Assembly: GCA_030729445.1 (NCBI GenBank)
Contig: JANQXJ010000216.1
Coordinates: 1-14,328 of the forward strand
Direction of reading: 5' to 3'
Length of the DNA: 14,328 bases
Origin: Limnohabitans sp.
Lineage (GTDB): Bacteria > Pseudomonadota > Gammaproteobacteria > Burkholderiales > Burkholderiaceae_C
In this document: positions 1-8,230 of the stretch, in pieces
Numbering within the stretch: the first letter of the stretch is position 1
Layout of the letters: each line of letters begins with the position of its first letter
The notes under the pieces: generated by a model
Seen by the model: the letters and a program-made list of their open reading frames with translations, nothing else
Told to the model about the DNA's origin: nothing
The model's database searches: none
Program-made: the position numbers and the translations under genes

Positions 1-417
1 GGGCGAGCTGATGAGGTCGCGCACGGCCAGCACCTGCGACACAGCTTCGGGCAAACCTGTGTGCGCGGGCGGCTGCAGGGCCACGCACTGCCAGCGCGCC
101 GTGCTGAAGGCGCTGGGGCAGGGCGCGGTGCTTGTACTTGGTCCCCAGACGGCTGGTGCCCGGCTGCTGGCGTGTTGTCGCTGTAATTCGGCACGTCCCC
201 AGACCAAGGCCGCTTCAGCGGCCAAGTGCGCCTGCGCAGCCTGGCTTTGGTTTTGGCTGGCAAGCCGGTCCACCATCACACTGCGGGCGCTGTAAAAACT
301 GGCCAGACTGGCCAGCAGCACCAGGCCGATCGCCACCAGCAGGCTGATGGCACCGCCTTGCCTTTTGTGTGCCCATAAGGGGCTACCGGTCTGGCTCAGA
401 GCCAACAGGCCGGTCAC
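1..417 (-). CDS. pilX: PilX-like type IV pilus minor pilin, partial (C-terminus outside window)
   Basis: Reading the minus strand from a GTG at 417-415 gives 139 codons open to the left edge, so the gene is cut by the window. The GTG overlaps the stop of the upstream pilW-like gene (GTGA), which implies translational coupling. After a charged leader there is a Gly-Gly pair (residues 21-22) followed by a hydrophobic helix (about 23-42) and an amphipathic stretch ending in HLAAEAALVWGRAEL. That is the pattern of the PilX N-terminal domain, where an AAEAAL-like motif follows the pilin helix. Glu at +5 of the mature pilin is absent, as is usual for this tip subunit. PilX-family minor pilins are processed by prepilin peptidase and prime type IV pilus assembly with PilW, PilV and FimU-type subunits. 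Assignment rests on position after pilW and N-terminal architecture only; the variable C-terminal part is not visible. Confidence 0.75.
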   Translation of the reverse strand, partial: MTGLLALSQTGSPLWAHKRQGGAISLLVAIGLVLLASLASFYSARSVMVDRLASQNQSQAAQAHLAAEAALVWGRAELQRQHASSRAPAVWGPSTSTAPCPSAFSTARWQCVALQPPAHTGLPEAVSQVLAVRDLISSP

Positions 418-1079
418 GGTGCGGCTCCACAAACCGCAGGCCAAGGCGAGGTGGGAACGTCGTTGCGCAGTGACACGGTCCGCGACAGGCTCAGGGCCCG
501 TGTGGCGTCTCGGGGCCACTGTGCACTCAACTGCACAGTAACCCAGCGTGCCACCCAGCGCCCTCGTTTTTCGCATTGCACTTGCCACTGCAGGCCCGTC
601 ATTTTCAGGCTGCCTGCATCGGTCAAATCGGTCCAGACCTCGGGTGTGCAGGCCGTGCGGATTTGTAGCTCATGGTCCTTAAGGCGGAAGCCAGAACACT
701 CGTTGTTGTCCAGCAGGCCACTTTGGTTGCGGTCTAGCCCGAAGCTGATGCGCTGGCCCAACACCAACAAGTCGGCTTCGCCCGCACAAAAAGGGTCTGC
801 ACATTGGGCTGAGACTCGCCCTCGCCAGGCTTGTCCGAGCGACTGCGCCTGGCGCAACTCCCGCTCGATGTTGTCCAGCGCTGAACGCAGGTCATGGTGG
901 ACATGGCTGTCTTGCAAAGCCAGGCGATGCCCCTGCATTTGCTGCGCCAACATCTGGCTGCCTGCGGCCAGCACCACCATGCCAACCCCCAAACCCACCA
1001 ACATGCCCACCAGGGTCTCTCCCCTTTGTTTCTTGGGTCGAGCGGGTTGCAGCTGCATGGTGCGTTTCATGTTTTTCAT
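414..1079 (-). CDS. pilW: PilW-like type IV pilus minor pilin
   Basis: The product is about 221 residues from the ATG at 1079. A GTG at 1130 would add 17 residues and overlap the preceding gene by 29 bases; neither start has a strong ribosome binding site. Residues 1-20 form a basic leader ending KKQRG, followed by a hydrophobic helix beginning ETLVGMLVG. The rest resembles the PilW globular region: helix continuation through an IERELRQAQ segment, GQRISFGLDRNQSGLLDN, and a C-terminal RTVSLRND motif typical of PilW-family endings. The role would be a minor pilin in the tip-priming complex, in the inner membrane and then the pilus. Oddity: mature position +1 is Glu, not Phe, and +5 is Gly, not the canonical Glu. 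It follows the PilE-like gene by 22 bases and overlaps pilX by 4, so the three are very likely one operon. Confidence 0.8.
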   Translation of the reverse strand: MKNMKRTMQLQPARPKKQRGETLVGMLVGLGVGMVVLAAGSQMLAQQMQGHRLALQDSHVHHDLRSALDNIERELRQAQSLGQAWRGRVSAQCADPFCAGEADLLVLGQRISFGLDRNQSGLLDNNECSGFRLKDHELQIRTACTPEVWTDLTDAGSLKMTGLQWQVQCEKRGRWVARWVTVQLSAQWPRDATRALSLSRTVSLRNDVPTSPWPAVCGAAP

Positions 1080-1101
1080 GGAGTGCCCGATCTGACCTGA
1101 C

Positions 1102-1563
1102 TCATTGCCGCCAGCAGCGACCTGGATCACCCACCAGATCGGCCCCGCTGCTGAGCTCCACCGTGGCCATGTGCCGCAATTTCAAGCGCATCGGGGCGCA
1201 GGCGCTGTCCCGCGCTTGTGTGCCAATCGGGGTGGCGATCAGGCTGTAGCCCTCGCTGTTGGCGTCTTCGATCGTCAGGCGGTAATGTCCACCCGGGGAC
1301 AGGTCGCCGACCCAGCCCAAGCTGGCCAAATCGGCGGCATGGCTGCTGTGTGTGCCGCGCCATCGGGCTTGGGCCAGTTGCAGTTGCTGCAATGCACTTT
1401 GTGCGTCGCTGCGGCGGGCTTGTCGTTGCTGCGCCTGAAATGCGGGCAAGGCCACAGCCGCGAGGACGGCCATCAAGGCCAGGCTGACCAGCAATTCGCT
1501 CAGCGTCCAACCGGTTTGGACAGTCGGTGCAGACGCGACAGCCTTGAGTTTGGGGAACCTCAT
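1102..1563 (-). CDS. PilE-like type IV pilin protein
   Basis: A 153-residue prepilin with an 18-residue leader ending in Gly18, cleaved before W19-TLSE, so Glu is at mature +5. A hydrophobic alpha1 helix follows (about 20-45), then the PilE-type amphipathic region RRSDAQSALQQLQLAQARWR. The globular end carries a GHYRLTIEDANSEGYSLIA segment and two Cys bracketing the C-terminal loop (DSAC near 119 and GRCW at the end), the usual disulphide-bonded D-region. The start ATG at 1563 has a good ribosome binding site (AGGAGAG about 6 bases upstream). This is the first gene of the minus-strand pilin operon, followed by pilW and pilX. By position one would expect PilV, but the sequence resembles the PilE/ComP-type small pilins more. 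Whether it is a minor pilin or a DNA-uptake pilin cannot be told from sequence. Confidence 0.8.
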   Translation of the reverse strand: MRFPKLKAVASAPTVQTGWTLSELLVSLALMAVLAAVALPAFQAQQRQARRSDAQSALQQLQLAQARWRGTHSSHAADLASLGWVGDLSPGGHYRLTIEDANSEGYSLIATPIGTQARDSACAPMRLKLRHMATVELSSGADLVGDPGRCWRQ

Positions 1564-1684
1564 GCCACTCTCCTATTGGCATGCCATTGTGAATGCTTAA
1601 TAATGACTTGTATAGCGAATCACTATTCCGCTACACCAGTCGGCAATGGGGCGTTTGTCAAAAAACCTTGGGGGAGGGCAGGCG
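1564..1684 (+). promoter_or_regulatory. Divergent intergenic region between pilin operon and fimT-like gene
   Basis: This 121-base gap separates two divergent pilin genes and must hold promoters for both. On the plus strand a weak sigma70-like pair is visible: TTGTGA at 1587-1592, an 18-base spacer and TATAGC at 1611-1616, each matching consensus at four of six positions. A perfect 10-base palindrome, TGGCATGCCA at 1577-1586, lies just upstream of the PilE-like gene's ribosome binding site. All of this is inference from short motifs. Confidence 0.25.
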
Positions 1685-2236
1685 ATGCGCAACCGGGGTT
1701 TCACGCTGCTTGAAGTGCTGGTGGTGTTGGCGCTGCTGGCCGTGCTGTTGTCTTTGGCGGCCCCCAGTTTCATCGGCCTGCGGCAAAAGCACCAGATGCA
1801 AAGCCAAGCCGAGCAATTGCAAGCGAGCTTGATGTTGGCGCGTTCAGAAGCCTTGCGCCGCCAGCAGCGCGTGACCTTGTGTGTGCGCGAGTTGTCTGCG
1901 GGTGCAGGGCCTCATTGCGCCACGGCGGGCTCTTGGGCGCAGGGCTGGGTGGTGTTTGTGGATGGCAACGACAATGGCCGTCGCGAAGCGAGTGAGACAG
2001 TGTTACAACTGCACCAAGCCTTGCCAGAATTTTTAACGCTGCAAGGCAATGCCACGGTGAACCGCTACATCTCTTACGGACCGCAAGGCCGCAGCCAAAG
2101 CACCTCGGGTGCCTTCCAGGCAGGGACTTTGACTCTGTGTGGGGCCGGCCAAAACAATGTCTGGCGGGTGGTGATCAATGCGGTGGGCAAACCTCGGCTG
2201 GAGAAAGCCGAACGACAGGACAGTGCGAATTGCTGA
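1685..2236 (+). CDS. GspH/FimT family pseudopilin (minor pilin)
   Basis: I chose the ATG at 1685 because GGGGAGGGCAGG lies just upstream and it gives a 4-residue basic leader plus Gly5 before FTLLE, a textbook prepilin site (Phe at +1, Glu at +5). An upstream in-frame ATG at 1646 would give an unusually long leader. The product is about 183 residues. After the hydrophobic helix (about 10-28) comes the family's helical segment with MLARSEALRR, then the GspH/FimT signature GWVVFVDGNDNGRRE, then YGPQGRSQ and a C-terminal VVINAVGKPRL strand. FimT/FimU-type proteins are minor pilins that help prime pilus assembly, and FimT-like members can bind DNA. It is transcribed away from the other pilin genes and ends 13 bases before the convergent nrdR gene. 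Confidence 0.85.
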   Translation: MRNRGFTLLEVLVVLALLAVLLSLAAPSFIGLRQKHQMQSQAEQLQASLMLARSEALRRQQRVTLCVRELSAGAGPHCATAGSWAQGWVVFVDGNDNGRREASETVLQLHQALPEFLTLQGNATVNRYISYGPQGRSQSTSGAFQAGTLTLCGAGQNNVWRVVINAVGKPRLEKAERQDSANC

Positions 2237-2249
2237 GAGAGGATGTTTT

Positions 2250-2699
2250 TTAACGCTGCACTTCGTCAACCAGCGTCTTGAACGCGTCGATGTCTTCAAA
2301 GTTGCGGTACACACTTGCAAAACGCACATAGGCCACTTTGTCGAGCTTTTTCAGCTCGCGCATGACCAGCTCGCCAATGCGGTGTGAGGCCACCTCGCGG
2401 ATGCCCAGGTTCAACAGGTTTTCTTCGATGCGCTCGATGGCGCTGTCCACCTGCTCGGTGCTGACGGGCCGCTTGCGCAAAGCCAGATTCAGACTGCCGC
2501 GCAGTTTGTCGCGTTGGTAATCGATGCGGCGGCCATCTTTTTTGACGATGGCCGGAAAGTTGACTTCCGGCTTTTCGTAAGTGGTGAAGCGTTTCTCACA
2601 GGCCCCGCATTGACGGCGCCTGCGGATGAAATCCCCGTCCTCAGCCAGTCGGGTCTCGACCACTTGGGTTTCGAGGTGGCTGCAAAACGGGCATTTCAT
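2250..2699 (-). CDS. nrdR: Transcriptional repressor NrdR
   Basis: A 149-residue protein of standard NrdR length. The N-terminal zinc ribbon has Cys3, Cys6, Cys31 and Cys34 (MKCPFC ... QCGAC) with the basic RRRRQC segment used in DNA contact. It is followed by an ATP-cone domain (about 46-136) starting VKKDGRRIDY and including KRPVS and EVASHRIGELVM. NrdR senses ATP/dATP and represses ribonucleotide reductase operons through paired NrdR boxes. The start ATG at 2699 is 12 bases downstream of the glyA stop, so it is probably co-transcribed with glyA, an arrangement common in proteobacteria. I saw no convincing NrdR box pair in this window, and no ribonucleotide reductase gene is present, so its targets are elsewhere. 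Confidence 0.97.
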   Translation of the reverse strand: MKCPFCSHLETQVVETRLAEDGDFIRRRRQCGACEKRFTTYEKPEVNFPAIVKKDGRRIDYQRDKLRGSLNLALRKRPVSTEQVDSAIERIEENLLNLGIREVASHRIGELVMRELKKLDKVAYVRFASVYRNFEDIDAFKTLVDEVQR

Positions 2700-2711
2700 C
2701 GTGCGCGCCGA

Positions 2712-3956
<1,245 letters not shown>

Positions 3957-3997
3957 GGCAGTCCTTTGGATGGAGGTGACCTTGACCAGAACCCGGC

Positions 3998-4122
3998 GTG
4001 AACGGACAAGGGCTGCCCAGGCGAACGGCTTAAAACCTGGTTCGGTGTGAAAGACGACCGGTCAGGCTGTGCGCTTCCCAGTGGTTCGGCAGTGACTCAG
4101 GTCACTACGCTCCACGTCAGAG
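3998..4122 (-). ncRNA. Probable ZTP (pfl motif) riboswitch upstream of glyA
   Basis: Reading the minus strand, the 3' core GCCGTTCGCCTGGGCA (4029-4014) matches the conserved CCG...CGCCUGGGCA end of the ZTP/pfl motif. The 5' half contains AGTGAC with a small stem-loop (GTGAC-CTGA-GTCAC, 4105-4092) and ACCACTGGGAAGCGC (4085-4071), resembling the conserved ACCAC-GGGGA-GC region. Between them is a variable linker (about 4030-4065). The position directly upstream of glyA is one of the best-known contexts of this class, which binds ZTP/ZMP and turns on folate one-carbon genes. No U-rich terminator follows, so control is more likely at translation. Boundaries are approximate. The identification is by recalled consensus, not by a covariance-model search. 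Confidence 0.78.
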
Positions 4123-4212
4123 TGCCCTGTTCCGCTTTGAAAACAGGCTCCTATCGCCAGTCGCGCACCCGCTGAGTGTAGCCCAGGCTGTTGGGCGGCT
4201 CGACCCAATCAT

Positions 4213-5004
4213 TCACATGTGGGTAGGGAGTGGTTTGGTCAAAGTGGGGTCTTTTTGGGCGCTCGAAGCTGTCTTGGCGCCTTGGCTGACGTCATCCAAG
4301 AGCTTTTGCTCGGCCAGCACACGGCCCACATAGGCGTCATTATTGACCCGCCCGGACGCGAGGGAATACAAGCGAAGTGCATCTTCCATGGTGTTGGTCT
4401 CCTGGATCAAGCCTTGGAGCATTCGCGTGCCCACCCTCAAGTTCGTCAAGGGGTCAAATGCTGCCAAGCGGCCTCCGAAGGGAGACAGTGCGCCAGTGTG
4501 GGCGTCAGGTTCAATTTGCATCAAGCCCAAACCGCCTTGACTGCCCGAGGCAAAAGGGTTAAAGCGGGACTCGATGGCCATCACGGCCAAGATCAATGTG
4601 GGTGCGATTTGGCTGCGCTCACCCAAGGCCCAAGCTTCGGATACCAAAGCAGCCAAGGGTTCCTGAGAGACTTTGTATTTGCTGCTGAGCCAACGGGTGA
4701 CGGCCATCTGATCGCTGCTCAGGTTCTGCATGGGTGCGGCGGTGGATCGGGATGCAGGTGTGAGTTCCGATGTCTGCGAAACGGCAGTTTGCGCCACTTG
4801 TCGCAATTCAAGCCAGCTCATCAAGGTTTCGCTGGCCATCTCTTTCAAGCCTGGCCGGGCCAAAAGTGTCAACGACAGGACCACCACGGCCAAACCGATC
4901 ATGGCCAGACTGTGTCGGGTGATTTCCACAAAGCCTTCATGCACATCGCAGGCGATGGTGAACACCGCCTGTTTAAAGCGGTTCCAAGTCAAAGTCGCTG
5001 TCAT
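4213..5004 (-). CDS. Membrane-anchored lytic transglycosylase (SLT domain) protein
   Basis: I place the start at the ATG at 5004, which is preceded by GAGAGGAAG at ribosome-binding distance; an ATG 75 bases further upstream lacks this. The product is about 263 residues. It has a cytoplasmic N-terminus (1-32), one membrane segment (about 33-49, LAMIGLAVVVLSLTLLA) with no obvious cleavage site, a Ser/Thr-rich linker (about 72-98), and an SLT domain (about 128-235). The domain has the catalytic Glu145 in AIESRFNPFA, the GLGLMQIEP motif (158-166) and a C-terminal SGRVNNDAYVGRVL segment. The usual AAYN-type motif reads LYSLA here. SLT enzymes cleave the MurNAc-GlcNAc bond of peptidoglycan, leaving 1,6-anhydro ends; this one would act from the periplasmic face of the inner membrane. 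It stands alone with its own promoter (5160-5187). The catalytic family is clear, the specific role unknown. Confidence 0.88.
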   Translation of the reverse strand: MTATLTWNRFKQAVFTIACDVHEGFVEITRHSLAMIGLAVVVLSLTLLARPGLKEMASETLMSWLELRQVAQTAVSQTSELTPASRSTAAPMQNLSSDQMAVTRWLSSKYKVSQEPLAALVSEAWALGERSQIAPTLILAVMAIESRFNPFASGSQGGLGLMQIEPDAHTGALSPFGGRLAAFDPLTNLRVGTRMLQGLIQETNTMEDALRLYSLASGRVNNDAYVGRVLAEQKLLDDVSQGAKTASSAQKDPTLTKPLPTHM

Positions 5005-5159
5005 AGCACTTCCTCTCATGCCAAGCTCAAGCGACGCATGTCGCTGGTACTTGATGGGTTGGGGGTACGCGAACCACAAAAAGCGTCAGGTATTTTGCGG
5101 GGTGGAGCCGGTTTCGGCAGCGGTGTCGGGTTATCCCTGATGATCTCAGGCTGGGGCGA

Positions 5160-5220
5160 ATTTTAGGAACTTTTCATAACCAGTCAAGTATAAAAAAATT
5201 TAGTATTAAATGTAAATTGA
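5160..5220 (-). promoter_or_regulatory. Sigma70-type promoter with AT-rich UP-like element for the transglycosylase gene
   Basis: On the minus strand, TTGACT (5187-5182, five of six matches) and TAAAAT (5165-5160, five of six) are separated by 16 bases. Immediately upstream of the -35 (5188-5220) is a markedly AT-rich run including seven consecutive T and interspersed A tracts, the character of an UP element. This is the most AT-rich patch in an otherwise GC-rich window. Transcription would begin about 150 bases before the ATG at 5004. The patch also contains the inverted repeat AATTTA / TAAATT (5197-5202 and 5213-5218). Confidence 0.5.
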
Positions 5221-5404
5221 TATAAAGAGGATTTTCATCAACGTAATTCGTCGGAGATTGCGATTGAAAACAGGACAACAGGCGTTGTCACGCAAATAAC
5301 GGCGAAAATAGCCGGTTGACGCCCGATAGGCTGACTTGTGAACCCAAGTGCTGCCGCTTCGGCCTGTATGCCCATCGGGTACACCGTGCTTTAAAGTTTG
5401 AACC
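5221..5404 (+). other. 5' leader region of the DUF349 gene with three small stem-loops
   Basis: The 400-base divergent gap 5005-5404 carries the transglycosylase promoter and leader on the minus strand and this leader on the plus strand. Three compact perfect inverted repeats are seen: GACAAC-AGGC-GTTGTC (5274-5289), CGGC-7-GCCG (5300-5314) and GCCG-CTT-CGGC (5353-5363). A TTGACG at about 5317 could be a -35 box, but no good -10 is found at the right spacing. No T-run follows any of the stem-loops, so they are not intrinsic terminators. No convincing gene or known RNA family was recognised here. Confidence 0.3.
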
Positions 5405-8206
5405 GTGACTTCTTCCAAGCCTTTTGACATCGCCTCCCTCGATCCCCTGACTGCCGGGATTTTTAATGCCCCCACTTCCGGCGAGCGAAGTGCCCGCTTG
5501 CGCGAGTGGTTGCTGACCGAGCCTTCAGAGGACTTCATGACCGAGGTTTACCGTGAACTGTCGGGCCGCGATAAAGGTGTGGCCAAGTTGCTCAAAGAAA
5601 AACTCGACGAGCTCAAGCGCTTGCATGGGCAGGAAGCCTTGGCCACGGAATGGGTCCAAAAAGCCGAGCAGTTGCTGAACGCACCGCGCCTGAACATGGC
5701 CGATGCGTTAGCCTGGCAGCGTGATGCGGCCAAAGCCGGGGCACCGCTGTCGCGGGAGCCTTTGGCAGGCCTCAAGCAACGTTTAACCGAAGTGGTCAAG
5801 GGTGTGGAAGACCTGCAGCACCAAGTCATGGTGCAGCGCGAAGCCGCCGTGTTGTTGGCCCAGCGTATCGAGGTGTTGTCCACCAAATCTCTGGCCGAGG
5901 CATTGGGCGGACAAACCGGCTTGCTGGCCGATGTGGCGCAATGGCAAAACCAAGCCCAAGCCTTGACGCACAACAGCGTCTGGCCCAGTGTGGATTTGAA
6001 ATACCCGCCCCAGCTGGACGCTGCTGGCAAGCAACTGCAGGCCGTTTGGGATGGATTCTCGGCCGCCGCCGCTGTTGCTGCTGTGGCTCAAAACGATGCG
6101 GGTGCCCCTTTGCCTCCCGTGCCCGTGTGGGCCGATGAGATCCGCCGCCTGCGTGGCGAATTGCCGCAGCACGCCGCAGTGGCGGCTGAATCGGTCAAAT
6201 CCGCCAAGCCTGTCAAAACAGAACAAGCCGAGAAACCGGCCAAACCCAAAATCGACCCAGCCCAGCGCCAAGCCCTGCGCGATCAAGCGATGACGGCTGT
6301 GACCGAGGTGTTGGAGGTGCTGGAAAAGCAACTCAACGAAGCCCAAGAAACCCCGCCCGTTGAGTCGGTCGCCGCTTTGCGCAACGCGCTCAAAACCCAT
6401 GGCAAACACCTCGACACCAGTCTGGACGAGCGCCTGCACAAGGCTTTGACATCGGGGGGCGACACCGAAGGCTGGCAACGATGGCTGGCCGATCAGGTGC
6501 GCACCGACTTGGTCAACCAAGCCGAAGCCTTGCTGGACGCCAACAAAGCCCCCACTGTGGGTGGCCGAAAAATGCAAGACAAGCTGCGCCAGCTGCGTGA
6601 CAGCTGGAAGCAAATTGACCAAGGTGGCCTGCCCAACCATGCCTTGTGGAAGCGCTTTGATGCGGCTTGCAACGAGGCCTACAAAACCGTGTTGGCTTGG
6701 CTCGAGCAGATGAAAAAAGACTCGGCCGATCAGCGTGCCCAGCGCGTGGCGCTGATGGACGAGGTCAAGGCCTGGACCGCAGAGAATGCCCAAAGCGAAG
6801 ACTGGCGTGCCCAACTGCGCGCCTTGCATCAGTTCGCCGACCGTTGGCGAAATGCCGGACATCTCAGCGAGAAGGCCTTTGGTGAAATGCAGGGCCAATG
6901 GAAAGGCATTTTCAAAGCCGCAGCAGCTCGCCTCGAAGCGGCGCAAAAAGCCAGCATTGAGCGCCGCCAGGCCCTGATCACCGAAGCGCGCGAAGTGGGC
7001 GCTGCGCCGGTTTTGCGTGTGGACGCGGTCAAGGCCCTGCAGCAACGCTGGCAAGTGGAAGCGCAGTCGGTGCCGCTGGACCGCAAGACCGAACAAAAAC
7101 TCTGGGAAGTGTTCCGCGCCCCGTTGGACGAAGCGTTCCAGCGCAAAGGTACTGAGCGCCCGCAAGCTGCAGGCCCCCTGAGTGCCCACGACCGCGCTGT
7201 CATCGACGCCTCCAAAGCGCTGGACGCGGCCAATGCCAGCGGCGATGCAGCCAAGATCCGCTCTGCGATGGCTGCGCTCGACGCTGCCCTGCGCGGACAA
7301 GCCCTGCAGGCGCAAGCAGCCCAGTCTGCTGCTTCCGCTGCAGCCACCCCTGTGGCTGGCCCCACACCAGAGGCATCGGCCGAGGCTCCAGTGGGTGACG
7401 CTGCAGCTGCCGCAGCTCCGACAGATGAACATGCGAGCGAGCCTGCCGCGTCTGATGCTTCAACAACCGGCTCCGAGTCGGACAGCGCGAGCCCAGAGCC
7501 AGCTGCGGCACCCGTGGTGGCCCCCAAGCCAGCCAAACCTGTGGTGGCGGTGCGTGGCGACGACCGACCTGGCCAAAAGCGCGCGGAAGCGCCTGCCGGG
7601 CGCGATGGCCGACGTGATGGCCGTCCTGGCGAGCGTGGTGCGCGACCCGGCGGTGACCGAGGCCCAGGTGCTGGCCGCTTTGGTGATCGCGGTGCTGAAC
7701 GCGGAGGTGATCGTTTTGGCGATCGCGCACCCCGTGAAGACCGAGGCCCCCGTCTGGGTGATGCGGCATTCCGCGCCCAACGCGAGGCCTTGGAACGCGC
7801 CGAAATGTCGCTGCGCAAGCTGGCCGCTCAGGCCCACGGCGAGACTCTGAGCCGTGTGATGACGGCTTGGCAAGAGCGCCAGGCCGAGGCTTTGCCCACA
7901 GTGCAGGAGTTGGGCAAAGGCGTCAATGCCACCACCCGTCAGGCTTGGGCACAAGCCGTCAGCGCCGAGCCCAAAACCCCCTCGGCCACAGCCTTGCTGC
8001 GCCTGGAGATGGCAGCCGATGTGCCGACGCCCGCTGACAAACTCAGCGAACGTCGTGCCCTGCAGTTGCAATTGCTGACCCAGCGCAACCAACCTGGCCC
8101 GAACGAAACCTGGGCTCAGGATGTGGCACAGGTGCTCTCCGGTGCCCACGAAGAAGCCACAGCCCGCCGCCTGCAAAACGTGCTCAAGAATTTGTTGCGC
8201 AACTGA
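5405..8206 (+). CDS. Large DUF349 domain-containing protein with Arg/Gly-rich segment
   Basis: A 933-residue protein starting at a GTG (5405) without a clear ribosome binding site. The N-terminal two thirds is helical and charged, with DUF349-type units recognisable by a Trp/Phe spacing: LRQLRDSWKQID plus LWKRFDAACNEAYK (about 395-430), FADRWRNAG plus QWKGIFKAAAARLE (about 477-511), and LQQRWQVEAQSVP plus LWEVFRAPLDEAF (about 545-577). An Ala/Pro-rich low-complexity linker spans about 600-715. Residues about 717-787 are very rich in Arg, Gly and Asp (for example RGDDRPG, RDGRRDGRPGERG, GDRFGDR), like RNA-binding RG-rich tails. The segment 788-933 is helical again. No signal peptide, so it is likely cytosolic. 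DUF349 has no established biochemical role that I can cite; RNA or ribosome association is inference from the RG-rich region. It is a single-gene unit, with a hairpin at its stop codon. Confidence 0.88.
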   Translation: MTSSKPFDIASLDPLTAGIFNAPTSGERSARLREWLLTEPSEDFMTEVYRELSGRDKGVAKLLKEKLDELKRLHGQEALATEWVQKAEQLLNAPRLNMADALAWQRDAAKAGAPLSREPLAGLKQRLTEVVKGVEDLQHQVMVQREAAVLLAQRIEVLSTKSLAEALGGQTGLLADVAQWQNQAQALTHNSVWPSVDLKYPPQLDAAGKQLQAVWDGFSAAAAVAAVAQNDAGAPLPPVPVWADEIRRLRGELPQHAAVAAESVKSAKPVKTEQAEKPAKPKIDPAQRQALRDQAMTAVTEVLEVLEKQLNEAQETPPVESVAALRNALKTHGKHLDTSLDERLHKALTSGGDTEGWQRWLADQVRTDLVNQAEALLDANKAPTVGGRKMQDKLRQLRDSWKQIDQGGLPNHALWKRFDAACNEAYKTVLAWLEQMKKDSADQRAQRVALMDEVKAWTAENAQSEDWRAQLRALHQFADRWRNAGHLSEKAFGEMQGQWKGIFKAAAARLEAAQKASIERRQALITEAREVGAAPVLRVDAVKALQQRWQVEAQSVPLDRKTEQKLWEVFRAPLDEAFQRKGTERPQAAGPLSAHDRAVIDASKALDAANASGDAAKIRSAMAALDAALRGQALQAQAAQSAASAAATPVAGPTPEASAEAPVGDAAAAAAPTDEHASEPAASDASTTGSESDSASPEPAAAPVVAPKPAKPVVAVRGDDRPGQKRAEAPAGRDGRRDGRPGERGARPGGDRGPGAGRFGDRGAERGGDRFGDRAPREDRGPRLGDAAFRAQREALERAEMSLRKLAAQAHGETLSRVMTAWQERQAEALPTVQELGKGVNATTRQAWAQAVSAEPKTPSATALLRLEMAADVPTPADKLSERRALQLQLLTQRNQPGPNETWAQDVAQVLSGAHEEATARRLQNVLKNLLRN

Positions 8207-8222
8207 CCCCAAAGCCTGGGGT
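8206..8222. terminator. Hairpin between convergent DUF349 gene and lpxH
   Basis: A perfect 6-base inverted repeat, ACCCCA-AAGCC-TGGGGT, begins at the last base of the DUF349 stop codon and lies in the 24-base gap to the convergent lpxH stop. Its location suggests a shared bidirectional terminator, but neither strand shows a T-run after it, so it may only block exonucleases or act with other factors. Confidence 0.4.
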
Positions 8223-8230
8223 GCAGAATG

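Noticed and set aside
4126..4147. CCTGTT / AACAGG inverted repeat just upstream of the riboswitch
   Set aside because: Six base pairs with a 10-base loop and no T-run; may be part of the leader but gives no clear function.
4181..4196. GCCCA-6-TGGGC hairpin between the transglycosylase stop and the riboswitch
   Set aside because: A perfect 5-base stem, but no T-run follows on the minus strand; too weak to call a terminator.
5206..5538. Minus-strand open frame of 110 codons spanning the DUF349 leader and 5' end
   Set aside because: It overlaps the real DUF349 start on the opposite strand, shows no family signature and runs through the AT-rich promoter patch at its end; most likely chance.
5783..7432. 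Very long minus-strand open frame (549 codons) opposite the DUF349 gene
   Set aside because: It is the antisense shadow of a GC-rich coding sequence; the composition is odd and the plus-strand frame has clear domain structure.
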